A stretch of DNA of 64,000 nt, taken from contig NZ_JAUYNB010000008.1 of assembly GCF_030699305.1 (NCBI RefSeq), forward strand, positions 1 through 64,000, in the 5' to 3' direction. Positions 26,807 through 35,572 of this stretch are shown here, in pieces. The notes under the pieces are model-generated. The model searched no databases and was not told the origin of the DNA. It was given only the letters and a program-made list of their open reading frames with translations. Each line of letters starts with the position of its first letter. The first letter of the stretch is position 1. This DNA comes from Novosphingobium sp. Its GTDB lineage: Bacteria > Pseudomonadota > Alphaproteobacteria > Sphingomonadales > Sphingomonadaceae. The position numbers and the translations under genes are program-made.

Positions 26807-26966
26807 CTCGTTTACCCCGGAATCTGGTTGAACGGCATTGATTGAACGGCGCACCCTTGTCCGCGCCCGCGCCGCGTCGCAAGCCGAAACTGGCGCGCCC
26901 GGCCCTGAAACCTCGACCCATCATTAAGGATTGACAGCACCGCTGGTCCTATCCCACAACGCGCGC

Positions 26967-26984
26967 TTAGTTATATAACTAGGT
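26967..26984 (-). promoter_or_regulatory. Operator, TATAACTAGGT motif (site A)
   Basis: CTTAGTTATATAACTAGG, palindromic at 16 of 18 positions, followed by T. It lies in the 301-bp gap (26807-27107) upstream of the thiolase unit; nothing gene-like was seen in that gap. Its 14-bp core, TTATATAACTAGGT at 26971, differs by one base from identical cores at 37651 and 44974. Probable site for the GntR regulator at 36879-37592. Confidence 0.68.
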
Positions 26985-27107
26985 AATATAGATCAAGCGC
27001 GATATGGTGCCGGATCTCGGGAACGGTGAAAGACCGCCCGATAGAGGAGCGGAGCATTGGCCAACGGCAGCGCAGTTCAGGCGGGCATGGATGCGGTCAG
27101 GCCGCGT

Positions 27108-28721
27108 TCAATCGCTGCCTTGCGCTGTCCCGGCCGCCAGTTCGCGGCGCAACTGCGCCTTCTGCACCTTGCCCGTGGGGGTGCGCGGCAGGGTATCGAC
27201 GAACACCAGCTGTTCGGGCGTCTTCTGCCGCGCGGCGCCCAGCTGGCGGAAATGATCGCCAATCGATTCGAGTGTCAGACCGGCGTCCGGATCGGCGATC
27301 AGCACTGCGCAAACCCGCTCCCCCAATCGCGCATCCGGCCAGCCGATTGCGGCCACATCGCGCACGCCGGGCATTTGCAGCAGCAGTTCCTCCACCTCGC
27401 GCGAGGAGATGTTTTCGCCGCCGCGAATGATGATGTCCTTTTTGCGGTCGGTGATCGCCAGAAAGCCGTCCGCGTCGATCCGGCCAATGTCACCGGTCAG
27501 GAACCACCCGCCGGGCAGGAAGCTCGACGCATTGAGCGCGGCGTCGGTGTAGCCGGTGAACCGCTCCGCCCCGCGCGCCGCGATTTCGCCTTCGCTGCCG
27601 GGGGTTACGTCATGGCCGCTGTCATCGACGATCCGCACTTCGACGCCCGGATTGGGGCGGCCATCGGTGTTCAGCCGCTTGTCCAGCGGATCGCCGGGCT
27701 CGCACTGCGAAATGGTCGGCATTTCGGTGGAGCCATAGCAGCGGCAGCAGTGAATGCCCGCCGCCTCACTCGCCGCGACCAGCGCGGGCGGGACGATGGT
27801 CGCGCCGATCAGGAACTGACTGAAGCTGGTGATGTTCCGGCCATCGCGCTGCGCGGCCTCCATCAGGCCCGACAGGTGGAACGGCGTCCCCGACATCTGC
27901 CGGACCTGAAATCGCTCAACCAGCTGCGCTGCGAGGGCCGCGTCCCAGCTTTCGAGCAGGACCATCGGGCGGCCGAGCAGCGAATGCCCCAGCACGCCCA
28001 GCGTTCCGGCGATATGCCCGGACGGCCAGGGCGACAGGCCGAATTCGTCGGCAGAGCTGCCCTTCAGCTGTGCCGCCAGTTCGGCCAGCAGACTGCGCGA
28101 GGTGTGCTGCACGCCCTTGGGTGCAGCCGTGGTGCCCGAAGTGTAGAGCAGCAGCGCGCAATCATCGGGATCAACCGATACTTCGGGGCATTCGCCCTGC
28201 GGCAGATCGGCCAGCGCAATGGCGCCTGCGGGCACGCTTTCGCCCAGCACGATCCGGTGCGCCAGCGCGGGCAAATCCGGCAGCCGGGCAAGCCGGTCCA
28301 GATAATCGATCCCGCGCCACTGGTCCGGGACGATCAGCGCCTTCGCGCCGCTGTCGGCCAGGATTTGTCCCAGTTCATGCGGGCCAAAGATGTGGACGAT
28401 CGGCAGCAACCGGCAGCCCAGCAACGCGGCGGCCTGATAGAGCGCGGCGTTTTCCAGGCAATTGGGCAGCTGCATCGCGATGGTGTCCCCCGGCCGCAAG
28501 CCGAGCGCGTGAAACGATCCGGCCAGCTGCCGCCCTTCGGCATGGACCGCACCCAGCGTGGTGACGCGTTCGCCCTCGCTGCCGAAGAAGTGCAGCGGCA
28601 CATCGGGCCTCGCCGCAGCCAGTTCGGTCATCGCCTGCCCCAGCGAACGGTCGCCCCACAGGCCCAGTTTGCGCCATTCGTCCTGCAATTGCGGCGGCAT
28701 CATGCTTGCCGGTTCAGCCAT
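27108..28721 (-). CDS. Acyl-CoA ligase (AMP-forming)
   Basis: About 537 residues of the ANL family. P-loop LLYTSGTTAAPKGV, YGSTEMPTI, WFLTGDIGRID, the hinge ITDRKKDIIIRGGENISSRE and the C-terminal PRTPTGKVQK with the adenylation Lys. It activates a carboxylic acid with ATP and CoA. It resembles cyclohexanecarboxylate- and FadD3-type ligases; the substrate cannot be told. The start is at one of two adjacent ATGs (28724 or 28721) after GAGGATTGG. Diverges from an acyl-CoA dehydrogenase operon, consistent with supplying its CoA substrate. Confidence 0.9.
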   Translation of the reverse strand: MAEPASMMPPQLQDEWRKLGLWGDRSLGQAMTELAAARPDVPLHFFGSEGERVTTLGAVHAEGRQLAGSFHALGLRPGDTIAMQLPNCLENAALYQAAALLGCRLLPIVHIFGPHELGQILADSGAKALIVPDQWRGIDYLDRLARLPDLPALAHRIVLGESVPAGAIALADLPQGECPEVSVDPDDCALLLYTSGTTAAPKGVQHTSRSLLAELAAQLKGSSADEFGLSPWPSGHIAGTLGVLGHSLLGRPMVLLESWDAALAAQLVERFQVRQMSGTPFHLSGLMEAAQRDGRNITSFSQFLIGATIVPPALVAASEAAGIHCCRCYGSTEMPTISQCEPGDPLDKRLNTDGRPNPGVEVRIVDDSGHDVTPGSEGEIAARGAERFTGYTDAALNASSFLPGGWFLTGDIGRIDADGFLAITDRKKDIIIRGGENISSREVEELLLQMPGVRDVAAIGWPDARLGERVCAVLIADPDAGLTLESIGDHFRQLGAARQKTPEQLVFVDTLPRTPTGKVQKAQLRRELAAGTAQGSD

Positions 28722-28813
28722 CATCCAATCCTCGTCCCTGCCCGCACCTGCGTGTGTGCATGCGAGGGTGGTCCGCTTCAAACCGTTCCGTCAATCCCGG
28801 AGTCCTGATCCCC

Positions 28814-29965
28814 ATGGACATAACATTTTCCCCCGCCGAGCAGCAGTTTCGCGCCGAATGCCGCGACTGGCTGCACGATAATGTGCCAGACCGGCGCCGC
28901 CCGATGGACGCCGCCGATGCGCTGGCGTTCGACAAGGCGTGGCAGCGGCGGCTGTTCGATGCCGGGTGGGCCGGGATCAACTGGCCGACCCAATACGGCG
29001 GGCGCGGGCTGTCGATCGTCCAGCAGGTAATCTGGCTGGAGGAATACGCCCACGCCAATGCCCCGTGGATCGGGGCGAACTTCGTGGGCGTGAACCACGG
29101 CGGCCCAACGCTGATCCTGAACGCCAGCGAAGCGCAAAAGGAATACCACCTGCCCCGTATCCTGAAGGGTGAGGCGATCTGGTGCCAGGGCTTTTCCGAA
29201 CCCGGCGCCGGGTCAGACCTGGCAGGCATCAGGACTCGCGGCCGGATCGAGGGGAACGAGCTGGTCATCACCGGATCGAAGATCTGGACCAGCTTTGCCC
29301 ATGTGGCCGACTGGCAGGAACTGGTGCTGCGGACCGAGGATGGATCGCAGCGCCACAGGGGCTTGTCGTGGGTGATCTGCCCGATGCACGCCCCCGGCAT
29401 CGAAGTGCGCACGATCCGCAAGATGTCGGGCCAGACCGAATTCGCCCAGGTGTTCTATGACGATGTTCGCATTCCGCTGGACAACGTCGTCGGCGGGCTG
29501 GGCAACGGCTGGAAAGTCGCCATGTCGACGCTCAGTTTCGAACGCGGGACCGGGTTCATTGCCGATCAGGTCAAGCAGTCCGAAGAAATCGAGGAACTGC
29601 TGGAACGCGCCCGCCAGACCGGCGCGATCAGGGACGACGGAATTGCCGCGCAACTGGCGCAGCTGCGCGCCGAAGTCGCCGCGCTGCGGGCGATGACCTA
29701 CCGCAACATCAGCCAGGTGGTACGCACCGGGCAACCGGGGGCCGAAGCATCGGTGATCCGGCTGTTCACCGCCGAACTGGGGCAGCGGCTGGAGCGCATG
29801 GGGTTGCTGCTGGCCGGGGATGACATCCTCGATTTCCGATACGGCAACGACAATCTGGTCGCCGACTACTTGCGCGGGTTCGCCGCGACCATCGCGGGCG
29901 GCACCGCCCAGATCCAGCGCGACATCATCGCCGAGCGGCTGCTCGGCCTGCCCAAATCGAGGTAA
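28814..29965 (+). CDS. Acyl-CoA dehydrogenase, catalytic-type subunit
   Basis: 383 residues with full acyl-CoA dehydrogenase architecture: NWPTQYGGRGLS, GFSEPGAGSDLAGIRTRG (substrate/FAD loop), ITGSKIWTSFAHVAD, FAQVFYDDVRIPLDNVVGG, and the C-terminal helical domain with AGGTAQIQRDIIAERLLGLP. It inserts an alpha-beta double bond into an acyl-CoA. Followed after 4 bp by a second, shorter dehydrogenase gene, the arrangement of heteromeric alpha2beta2 FadE/ChsE enzymes that act on bulky ring-bearing acyl-CoAs. ATG at 28814 chosen from MDITFSPAEQQFR. Confidence 0.92.
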   Translation: MDITFSPAEQQFRAECRDWLHDNVPDRRRPMDAADALAFDKAWQRRLFDAGWAGINWPTQYGGRGLSIVQQVIWLEEYAHANAPWIGANFVGVNHGGPTLILNASEAQKEYHLPRILKGEAIWCQGFSEPGAGSDLAGIRTRGRIEGNELVITGSKIWTSFAHVADWQELVLRTEDGSQRHRGLSWVICPMHAPGIEVRTIRKMSGQTEFAQVFYDDVRIPLDNVVGGLGNGWKVAMSTLSFERGTGFIADQVKQSEEIEELLERARQTGAIRDDGIAAQLAQLRAEVAALRAMTYRNISQVVRTGQPGAEASVIRLFTAELGQRLERMGLLLAGDDILDFRYGNDNLVADYLRGFAATIAGGTAQIQRDIIAERLLGLPKSR

Positions 29966-29969
29966 CCCC

Positions 29970-30875
29970 ATGGACCTGACCCCCAACGACGAGCAGGAAA
30001 GCTTCCTCACCGCCACCGCCGAATGGTGCGCCGACAATCTGCCGCTGGATGCCGCCCGCAACCGCCCGGCGGCGCTGTGGCAACAACTCGAAGCGATGGG
30101 CTGGACCGGCATGACTGCCCCCGGCATGGACCTGGACCACGCGACCGAGGCGCTGGTCTTTGCAGAACTGGGCCGCCACCTTGCCCCCATCGCGCTGCTG
30201 TCCACGGCCGTAGCCGCGCGCTGGGCCGGGCAACCGGGCAAGACGGCGCTGGCGCTGCTCGACAAGGATCTGACGCTTGGGATGGTGCGGGTGTTCGACG
30301 CGCCCGGCGCGGCCCATGCGCTGGGGCTGGTCGGCGGTCTGGCCGCGATCACGCCGCTGCCGTCCGATCTGGGCGGGGAACCGGGGCTGGACCTGACCGC
30401 GCCGCTCGCGCACCTCGATCCCGCGCCGCCATTCACCGCCGTGGGCGGGCCGGACGCGGCGCTGCACCTGCAACTGCTGGCCGCCGCGTTTGCCGTGGGC
30501 TGCGCCGATGCGGCGCGCGATATGGCCGCCGATTATGCCAAGCTGCGCGAACAGTTCGAACGGCCGATTGGCTGGTTTCAGGCGCTGAAGCACATCTGTT
30601 CGGACACGGCGGTGCGCTGCGCCGTCGCCCGATCGCAGCTCTGTTACGCCGCCGGGGCGCTGGATGCAGGCGACCCAAGGGCCGCGTTCCATATCGCTGC
30701 CGCCAAGCAGCTGGCGGATCAGGCCGCACTCGAAAACGCGCGGGCAAACGTGCAGGTCCACGGCGGCATCGGGATGACCGACGAAGCCGCCCCGCACCTG
30801 TGCCTCAAACGCGCACACTTGTTGTCCTTCATCGCGCCCGCCCGGCGCGACATCCTGCTGGGAGAAGCTGCATGA
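29970..30875 (+). CDS. Acyl-CoA dehydrogenase, second (shortened) subunit
   Basis: 301 residues, about 80 shorter than a full family member. It keeps the N-terminal helices (LTPNDEQESFLTATAEWC), FAELGRHLAPIALLS and the C-terminal REQFERPIGWFQALKHICSD and VHGGIGMTDEAAPH. The middle beta domain is reduced and the SEPGAGSD-type loop is missing. As in ChsE1/ChsE2 pairs, it probably forms a heterotetramer with the preceding gene product, sharing one complete active site. Overlaps the following hydratase gene by 4 bp. Confidence 0.86.
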   Translation: MDLTPNDEQESFLTATAEWCADNLPLDAARNRPAALWQQLEAMGWTGMTAPGMDLDHATEALVFAELGRHLAPIALLSTAVAARWAGQPGKTALALLDKDLTLGMVRVFDAPGAAHALGLVGGLAAITPLPSDLGGEPGLDLTAPLAHLDPAPPFTAVGGPDAALHLQLLAAAFAVGCADAARDMAADYAKLREQFERPIGWFQALKHICSDTAVRCAVARSQLCYAAGALDAGDPRAAFHIAAAKQLADQAALENARANVQVHGGIGMTDEAAPHLCLKRAHLLSFIAPARRDILLGEAA

Positions 30876-31651
30876 CCGACAAGGTCCTTTACGAACTGAT
30901 CGACGGGGTCGGCGTGATCACGCTCAACCGTCCTGAAGTGCATAACGCGATGGATGACGAGGCGGCCGATCAGTATCGCATCGTGCTGGATGCGGCGCTG
31001 GCTGACGATGCTGTTCGGGTGATCCTGCTGCAGGGTGCGGGCAAGTCGTTCTGTTCGGGCCGCGACATCACGATGCTCGGTCACCGCGCACGCGATGAAA
31101 GCGATTACCACTTCGTCCGGCGCCACCAGCAGGGCCGCCTGAAAGTGCTCGACAGTCCCAAGCCGTTCATCGCCGCCGTCAAGGGCGCGGTGATCGGCGG
31201 CGGGTGCGAACTGGCGCTGTGCTGCGATATTCGCGTGTCGTCCTCGGACCTCAAGCTGGGGCTGCCGGAAATCAACTATGGCATCCTGCCCGACACCGGC
31301 GGCACGCAATACCTGACCAATCTGATCGGCCCGTCGCGCACCAAGTACATGGTGATGACGGGTGAGCGGATCGGCGCGCAGACCGCGCTGGAATGGGGCG
31401 CGGTCGATTTCGTCGTCGCGCCGGAAGAGCTCGACGCGAAGGCGCTGGAGATCGCGAAAACGATCGCCGCCAAGCCGCCAATCGCGCTCGCCATGGCCAA
31501 GACCATGATCGATCAGGGCACCGCCGGGGCGGTCCGCAGCGGGATCGCGCAGGAACTGCTGGCCCAGACCGCGCTGTTCAAGACCGAAGACTACACCGAA
31601 GCCCGCGCCGCGCTCCGCGAAAAACGCACACCGGTCTACAAAGGGAAATGA
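30872..31651 (+). CDS. Enoyl-CoA hydratase/isomerase (crotonase)
   Basis: 259 residues, crotonase fold. GVITLNRPEVHNAM, the oxyanion region GAGKSFCSGRDITM, AVKGAVIGGGCELALCCD with the first catalytic Glu, and LPEINYGILPDTGGTQYL with the second. The ATG overlaps the previous stop (ATGA) and has GGAGAAGC upstream. It should hydrate the enoyl-CoA made by the two-subunit dehydrogenase in the same operon. Confidence 0.92.
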   Translation: MTDKVLYELIDGVGVITLNRPEVHNAMDDEAADQYRIVLDAALADDAVRVILLQGAGKSFCSGRDITMLGHRARDESDYHFVRRHQQGRLKVLDSPKPFIAAVKGAVIGGGCELALCCDIRVSSSDLKLGLPEINYGILPDTGGTQYLTNLIGPSRTKYMVMTGERIGAQTALEWGAVDFVVAPEELDAKALEIAKTIAAKPPIALAMAKTMIDQGTAGAVRSGIAQELLAQTALFKTEDYTEARAALREKRTPVYKGK

Positions 31652-31652
31652 C

Positions 31653-32525
31653 ATGACCGACCAGTACAAGGGCCTGCGCCCTGCCCCGCCGCGCGGCACG
31701 CGGATGCTGCCCGAAGGCACGTTCGCCAACGACGTCGCGGTCATCACGGGCGGCGGATCGGGCCTTGGCAAATCGATTGCCGCCGAATTCGGGCGGCTGG
31801 GCGGCGCGGTCGCCATCGCCAGCCGCGATCCGGACAAGCGGGCGCGCGGGGTCGCGGCGGTCGAGGCTGCCGGCGGACGCGCCATCGGCGTGCAGCTGGA
31901 CGTGCGCGATCCGGCGGCCGTGAAAGCCTGCTTTGACGAGGTTGAGGATGCGTTCGGTCCGATCACCCAGCTGGTCAACAACGCCGCCGGAAACCTGGCC
32001 GGGGCGTCCGAAGATTTCAGCCTGAACGCCTGGCGCGCGGTGACGGGAATCGTGCTCGACGGCACCTGGATCTGCTCGACCGAGTTCGCCCGGCGGCGGA
32101 TTGCTGACGGGATCGGCGGCGCGATCCTGAACATCGGCGCGACCTATTCGTGGACCGGCGGCCCCGGCACCAGCCCGTCCGCCGCCGCCAAGGCCGCCGT
32201 CACCAACCTGACGCAGAGCCACGCGGTCGAATGGGCGCCTTATGACATCCGCGTCAATTGCCTCGTCCCCGGCCTGTTCCCGCACGAGGACCGCGCGGCC
32301 CATCTCAGCTTTGCCGATGCCCACAACCTCGACATCCGCCAGCCCGCGCTGCGAGTGGGCCAGACGCACGAGTTGGGCTGGGCTGCGGCCTATCTATGCT
32401 CGGATTACGCCGCGTTCTGTTCGGGCCACGCCTTCGTGCTGGACGGCGCGAACTGGCTACGCCGCAGCTTGCGCATGCCCGTGTTCGAGCCAGTGCGGGA
32501 ATGGCTGCCCAAGCGCGAGGAGTAA
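31653..32525 (+). CDS. SDR of the 2,4-dienoyl-CoA reductase type
   Basis: 290 residues. Rossmann motif VAVITGGGSGLGKSIAAEFG, NNAAGNLAG and NIGATYSW. The usual YxxxK is replaced by SAAAK in GTSPSAAAKAAVTN, followed by HAVEWAPYDIRVNCLVPG. Loss of this Tyr with retention of the Lys, and the VEW.P..IRVN string, are typical of the DECR branch that reduces 2,4-dienoyl-CoA. It ends the ACAD-ACAD-hydratase operon, so it probably removes double bonds that block beta-oxidation. Confidence 0.84.
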   Translation: MTDQYKGLRPAPPRGTRMLPEGTFANDVAVITGGGSGLGKSIAAEFGRLGGAVAIASRDPDKRARGVAAVEAAGGRAIGVQLDVRDPAAVKACFDEVEDAFGPITQLVNNAAGNLAGASEDFSLNAWRAVTGIVLDGTWICSTEFARRRIADGIGGAILNIGATYSWTGGPGTSPSAAAKAAVTNLTQSHAVEWAPYDIRVNCLVPGLFPHEDRAAHLSFADAHNLDIRQPALRVGQTHELGWAAAYLCSDYAAFCSGHAFVLDGANWLRRSLRMPVFEPVREWLPKREE

Positions 32526-32580
32526 CTCACCCCCTCGCGCATTGCGCGGAGGGACTGATCCTGCCGAAGGCTCACCCTCC

Positions 32581-32921
32581 CGCTCATGGTGAGGAGAGAC
32601 TGAGCTTGTCGAAGGATCGTTTCGAACCACCAGCGCAGCGTGCGGTCCTTCGAGACGCCATTTCGACAAGCTCAACGGCTCCTCAGGATGAGCGATGTTG
32701 GGATGTATCAGGTGATGGCCTTATCCGCATGCTGGCCATTGGCAGCGCGGATTTAGTGTAAAGTGCACCTGACCTGCCAGCCCCCGCTCATGGTGAGGAG
32801 AGACTGAGCTTGTCGAAGGCTCGTCTCGAACCACCAGCGCAGCGTGCGGTCCTTCGAGACGCCATTTCGACAAGCTCAACGGCTCCTCAGGATGAGCGAT
32901 GTTGGGCTATATCAGGCGATG
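32581..32921. repeat. Two 137-bp direct copies of a composite REP element
   Basis: A block at 32581-32717 is repeated at 32785-32921 with a handful of differences. Each copy contains CTGAGCTTGTCGAAGG, then GGTCCTTCGAGACGCC and TTTCGACAAGCTCAACGG, i.e. inverted TCGACAAGCT-type palindromes. The second copy runs over the stop codon of the CoA-transferase gene (32912). No gene is seen in 32526-32911. A third, partial copy lies at 55026-55077. Confidence 0.88.
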
Positions 32922-35116
32922 ATCTTCTGTTCGCGGAACGCCGCGATCTCCGCGTCCGAAAAGCCCAGCTCCCGCATGATCTCGTCGGTATGCTGGCCGA
33001 TCACGGGAGCGGCGCGGCGGAATATCAACGGGATTTCGCCAAAGTTCCAGAACGCGCCCGGCTGCTCGACCGTGCCGTACAGCGGCTGTTCCAGCACCGA
33101 AATCAGGTTCAGTTCGCGATTGAGCGGATTGTCGAAGAACCGGTTCTGCGCGTCCTCGAACGTCACGTGATCGCACGGCACCCCGGCGGCTTCCAGCGCC
33201 GCCACCAGATCAGCGGCGTCCCGTGCGGCGGCGGCGGCCACGAACCCGGCTTCGGCATCGCCCAGCACGCTGCGCACGCCCGCCCGGCGCGCAGCGGTGT
33301 GCGCCGCCAGTGCGATCCAGTTGCCATCGGCGCACTGGAAAATGCGGTGATAGGGGCCAAAGCCAGTCTGGTCATGATCGAGATGATACGTCTCGGCCAA
33401 TGAACCATCGGGCAGGATCAGCGTCTCGCCCTGCGTGAACGCCGAAGTGCCCAAGAGCGAGGTTTGCGTGGTATAGCCGCGCTGCCCTGCCCGCTTGGCA
33501 TAGAGCGCCGCCATCATCTCGACCAGACAGTTCTGTGCCGATGACACGTCCATCGTGCCGGGGCGGTTGAACATCGGCTTGTTGCCTTCGCCAGCGTTCT
33601 CGAACTCCCACCCGGCGAAGGCGTTGAAGATCGAATCGTAACCCGGCCAGTTGCCGCGCGTGCCGCGCTGGCCGTAAGCGCTGACATAGTTGAACGCGAT
33701 GTCGGGGTTATGCTGGCGGATGCCTTCTTCCGACAGGCCCAGCTTGACCGCCCCCTTGAAGCGCATGTTGTGGTGGACCGCTTCGGCCCATTGCAGCAGC
33801 CGGGCCAGGATTGGCTGGGCCTCGGGCTTCGTCAGGTCGAGCGCGATGGACCGTTTCGAGCGCGCCGCAGCCTGATAATAGCGATGCATGAAGCGGATGC
33901 GGTCGCCCGTCAGCGCCTCGACCTTGATCACATCGGCGCCCATGTCGCCCATCATCGAAGGGGCCATCGGGCCGGCCAGGAACATCCCGAAATCGACCAC
34001 GCGCACGCCGGTGAGCACTTCGGCGGGCTGACCATTGCTGCCTACCTTGGCGGGCGGCGGCGTCCAGTCGGCATCCCCGCCCTCACCCAGCAGCGGCGCG
34101 GCGCGCGGTGCGGGCAGGTCGGCATCGGTGTGGAACGGCACACCCGGCTGGACGGTCCTGCCCAGCAGCGGATCGTCGATTTCGACGACATACCCGTTGG
34201 CGACGACTTCCGGATGGCTGAGCATTCCGCCCAGCGGACAAGCCGGTTCGGCGGCGATATCGGCTGCGCGCAGATCGGCCAGCCAGGCTTCGAGCGGGCG
34301 GCGCTTGAACGCGTCGATCTTGCCGTCTTCGGTGTCGATCTCGGCGCCTTCGGCCAGCACTTCCCACATCGTCGGCATGTTGGCGTAATCAAACTGGCGC
34401 GGCGGGTCCATGATCTGGAGCCAGTCGCCGCCCTGACATTCATAAAGCTGCTGGCCGATCGGACGCGGTCCCAGCGGGTACGGCGGATTGTTGGGCATCG
34501 GCCCGGCGGAATTGCGCGCCCAGATCAGCGACAGCATGACCATGTGGCCCTGGAACAGCGACGTATGCGCCGCCCCGCCCCGGCCCGACTGCAACCGCGC
34601 GGTCAGCCGTGCCAGAATTGCCGCCGCCGCCAGATGCGCCGCCGACCAGCTGCCAGCATTAAAACGCCAGACAATCGGTCCGGCCCGGTAGCCATCGTTT
34701 TCGTAGAGCGCCCCGAACCGCGCGGCAACAAGCAGTTCGTCGTCCGAACGTTCGACGTCCGGGTGATTATACGGGCTGCCGGTGATCCCGCTGATGACGA
34801 GGCGCGGATACTTCGCGGCCAGCGCCGGATCGTCCAGTCCCAGCGCTTTGGCCCGCGCGGGCGTGAACTGGTGCAGCAGCACATCCGCCCCGGCCAGCCG
34901 CTGGTGCAGCGCGGCCAGACCGGCGGGCGTATCCAGATCAAGCGCAACGCTGCGTTTGCCACGGTTCCAGTTGGCAAACCGCGCCTGCCCGCGCGCCGGA
35001 TCGCCGCCGATCCGCTCAACCTTGAGGACATCGGCCCCCAGCGCCGCCAGCATCAGTCCGGCCACTTGCACGGCCTGACCTTCGCCAATCTCGACGATCC
35101 GCAGCGCGTTCAGCAT
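32912..35116 (-). CDS. Fused two-domain class III CoA-transferase (CaiB/BaiF)
   Basis: 734 residues, about twice the family size. Two complete CaiB/BaiF units follow one another: residues 1-360 begin ALRIVEIGEGQAVQVAGLML, and the second begins near 369 with LTGVRVVDFGMFLAGPMA. The catalytic Asp is visible in the second half (RPGTMDVSSAQNCLVEM, about 522). The matching place in the first half reads WRFNAGSWSAAHLA, without Asp. The first half may thus be structural, forming an intramolecular version of the interlocked dimer. It moves CoA between acids. The ATG at 35116 is chosen over a longer frame. Last gene of the unit starting at 36790. Confidence 0.87.
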   Translation of the reverse strand: MLNALRIVEIGEGQAVQVAGLMLAALGADVLKVERIGGDPARGQARFANWNRGKRSVALDLDTPAGLAALHQRLAGADVLLHQFTPARAKALGLDDPALAAKYPRLVISGITGSPYNHPDVERSDDELLVAARFGALYENDGYRAGPIVWRFNAGSWSAAHLAAAAILARLTARLQSGRGGAAHTSLFQGHMVMLSLIWARNSAGPMPNNPPYPLGPRPIGQQLYECQGGDWLQIMDPPRQFDYANMPTMWEVLAEGAEIDTEDGKIDAFKRRPLEAWLADLRAADIAAEPACPLGGMLSHPEVVANGYVVEIDDPLLGRTVQPGVPFHTDADLPAPRAAPLLGEGGDADWTPPPAKVGSNGQPAEVLTGVRVVDFGMFLAGPMAPSMMGDMGADVIKVEALTGDRIRFMHRYYQAAARSKRSIALDLTKPEAQPILARLLQWAEAVHHNMRFKGAVKLGLSEEGIRQHNPDIAFNYVSAYGQRGTRGNWPGYDSIFNAFAGWEFENAGEGNKPMFNRPGTMDVSSAQNCLVEMMAALYAKRAGQRGYTTQTSLLGTSAFTQGETLILPDGSLAETYHLDHDQTGFGPYHRIFQCADGNWIALAAHTAARRAGVRSVLGDAEAGFVAAAAARDAADLVAALEAAGVPCDHVTFEDAQNRFFDNPLNRELNLISVLEQPLYGTVEQPGAFWNFGEIPLIFRRAAPVIGQHTDEIMRELGFSDAEIAAFREQKIIA

Positions 35117-35130
35117 GGCACCCGCCTCCT

Positions 35131-35571
35131 TCAGACCGCCCGGAAGTTGGGCAGCACCCAGCCGCCCTGAATCTCGGTCCATTCGACCGTGACTTTCATC
35201 CCGATCCGCACGTCCTCGGCATTCACGCCGGTCACGTTGGCATTCAGCCGCGCGCCGGGCGCGCCATCGAGATCGACCACGACGGGGACATAGATGTAGT
35301 CCTCAGCGTTGGCCGGGTTCTTGTTGCAGACGACATAGCTGAACACCGTGGCGGTGCCCGGCAGGGTCGGCCAGGACTTTTCATTGCTGGAACATTCCGG
35401 GCAATAGGCGGTCGGCGGCATCCGGAAATGGCCGCATTTGGCGCACTGGCACGCGGTCAGCCGGTGTTCCTTCGCCGCTTCCCAGAAGGGTTCGGTATCG
35501 GGATTGGTGGTGATGCGGATCTGTTCACCCGGCAGCAGCAGCGCCGGACCGTATTGGATGGGCTGGCTCAT
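35131..35571 (-). CDS. DUF35 zinc-ribbon/OB-fold protein, Ltp partner
   Basis: 146 residues. A zinc ribbon (CAKCG at about 43-47, CPECS at about 57-61) followed by an OB-fold with GTATVFSYVV, YVPVVVDLDGAPGARL and VTVEWTEIQGGWVLP. Proteins of this type (ChsH2 DUF35 domain) pair with Ltp thiolase-like proteins to form acyl-CoA retro-aldolases in steroid side-chain degradation. It sits one base after the thiolase-like gene on the same strand, so the pair is probably a complex. Confidence 0.88.
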   Translation of the reverse strand: MSQPIQYGPALLLPGEQIRITTNPDTEPFWEAAKEHRLTACQCAKCGHFRMPPTAYCPECSSNEKSWPTLPGTATVFSYVVCNKNPANAEDYIYVPVVVDLDGAPGARLNANVTGVNAEDVRIGMKVTVEWTEIQGGWVLPNFRAV

Positions 35572-35572
35572 C

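Noticed and set aside
27057..28808. 583-codon open frame opposite the acyl-CoA ligase
   Set aside because: The minus frame carries all ANL motifs; the plus frame is a high-GC antisense shadow.
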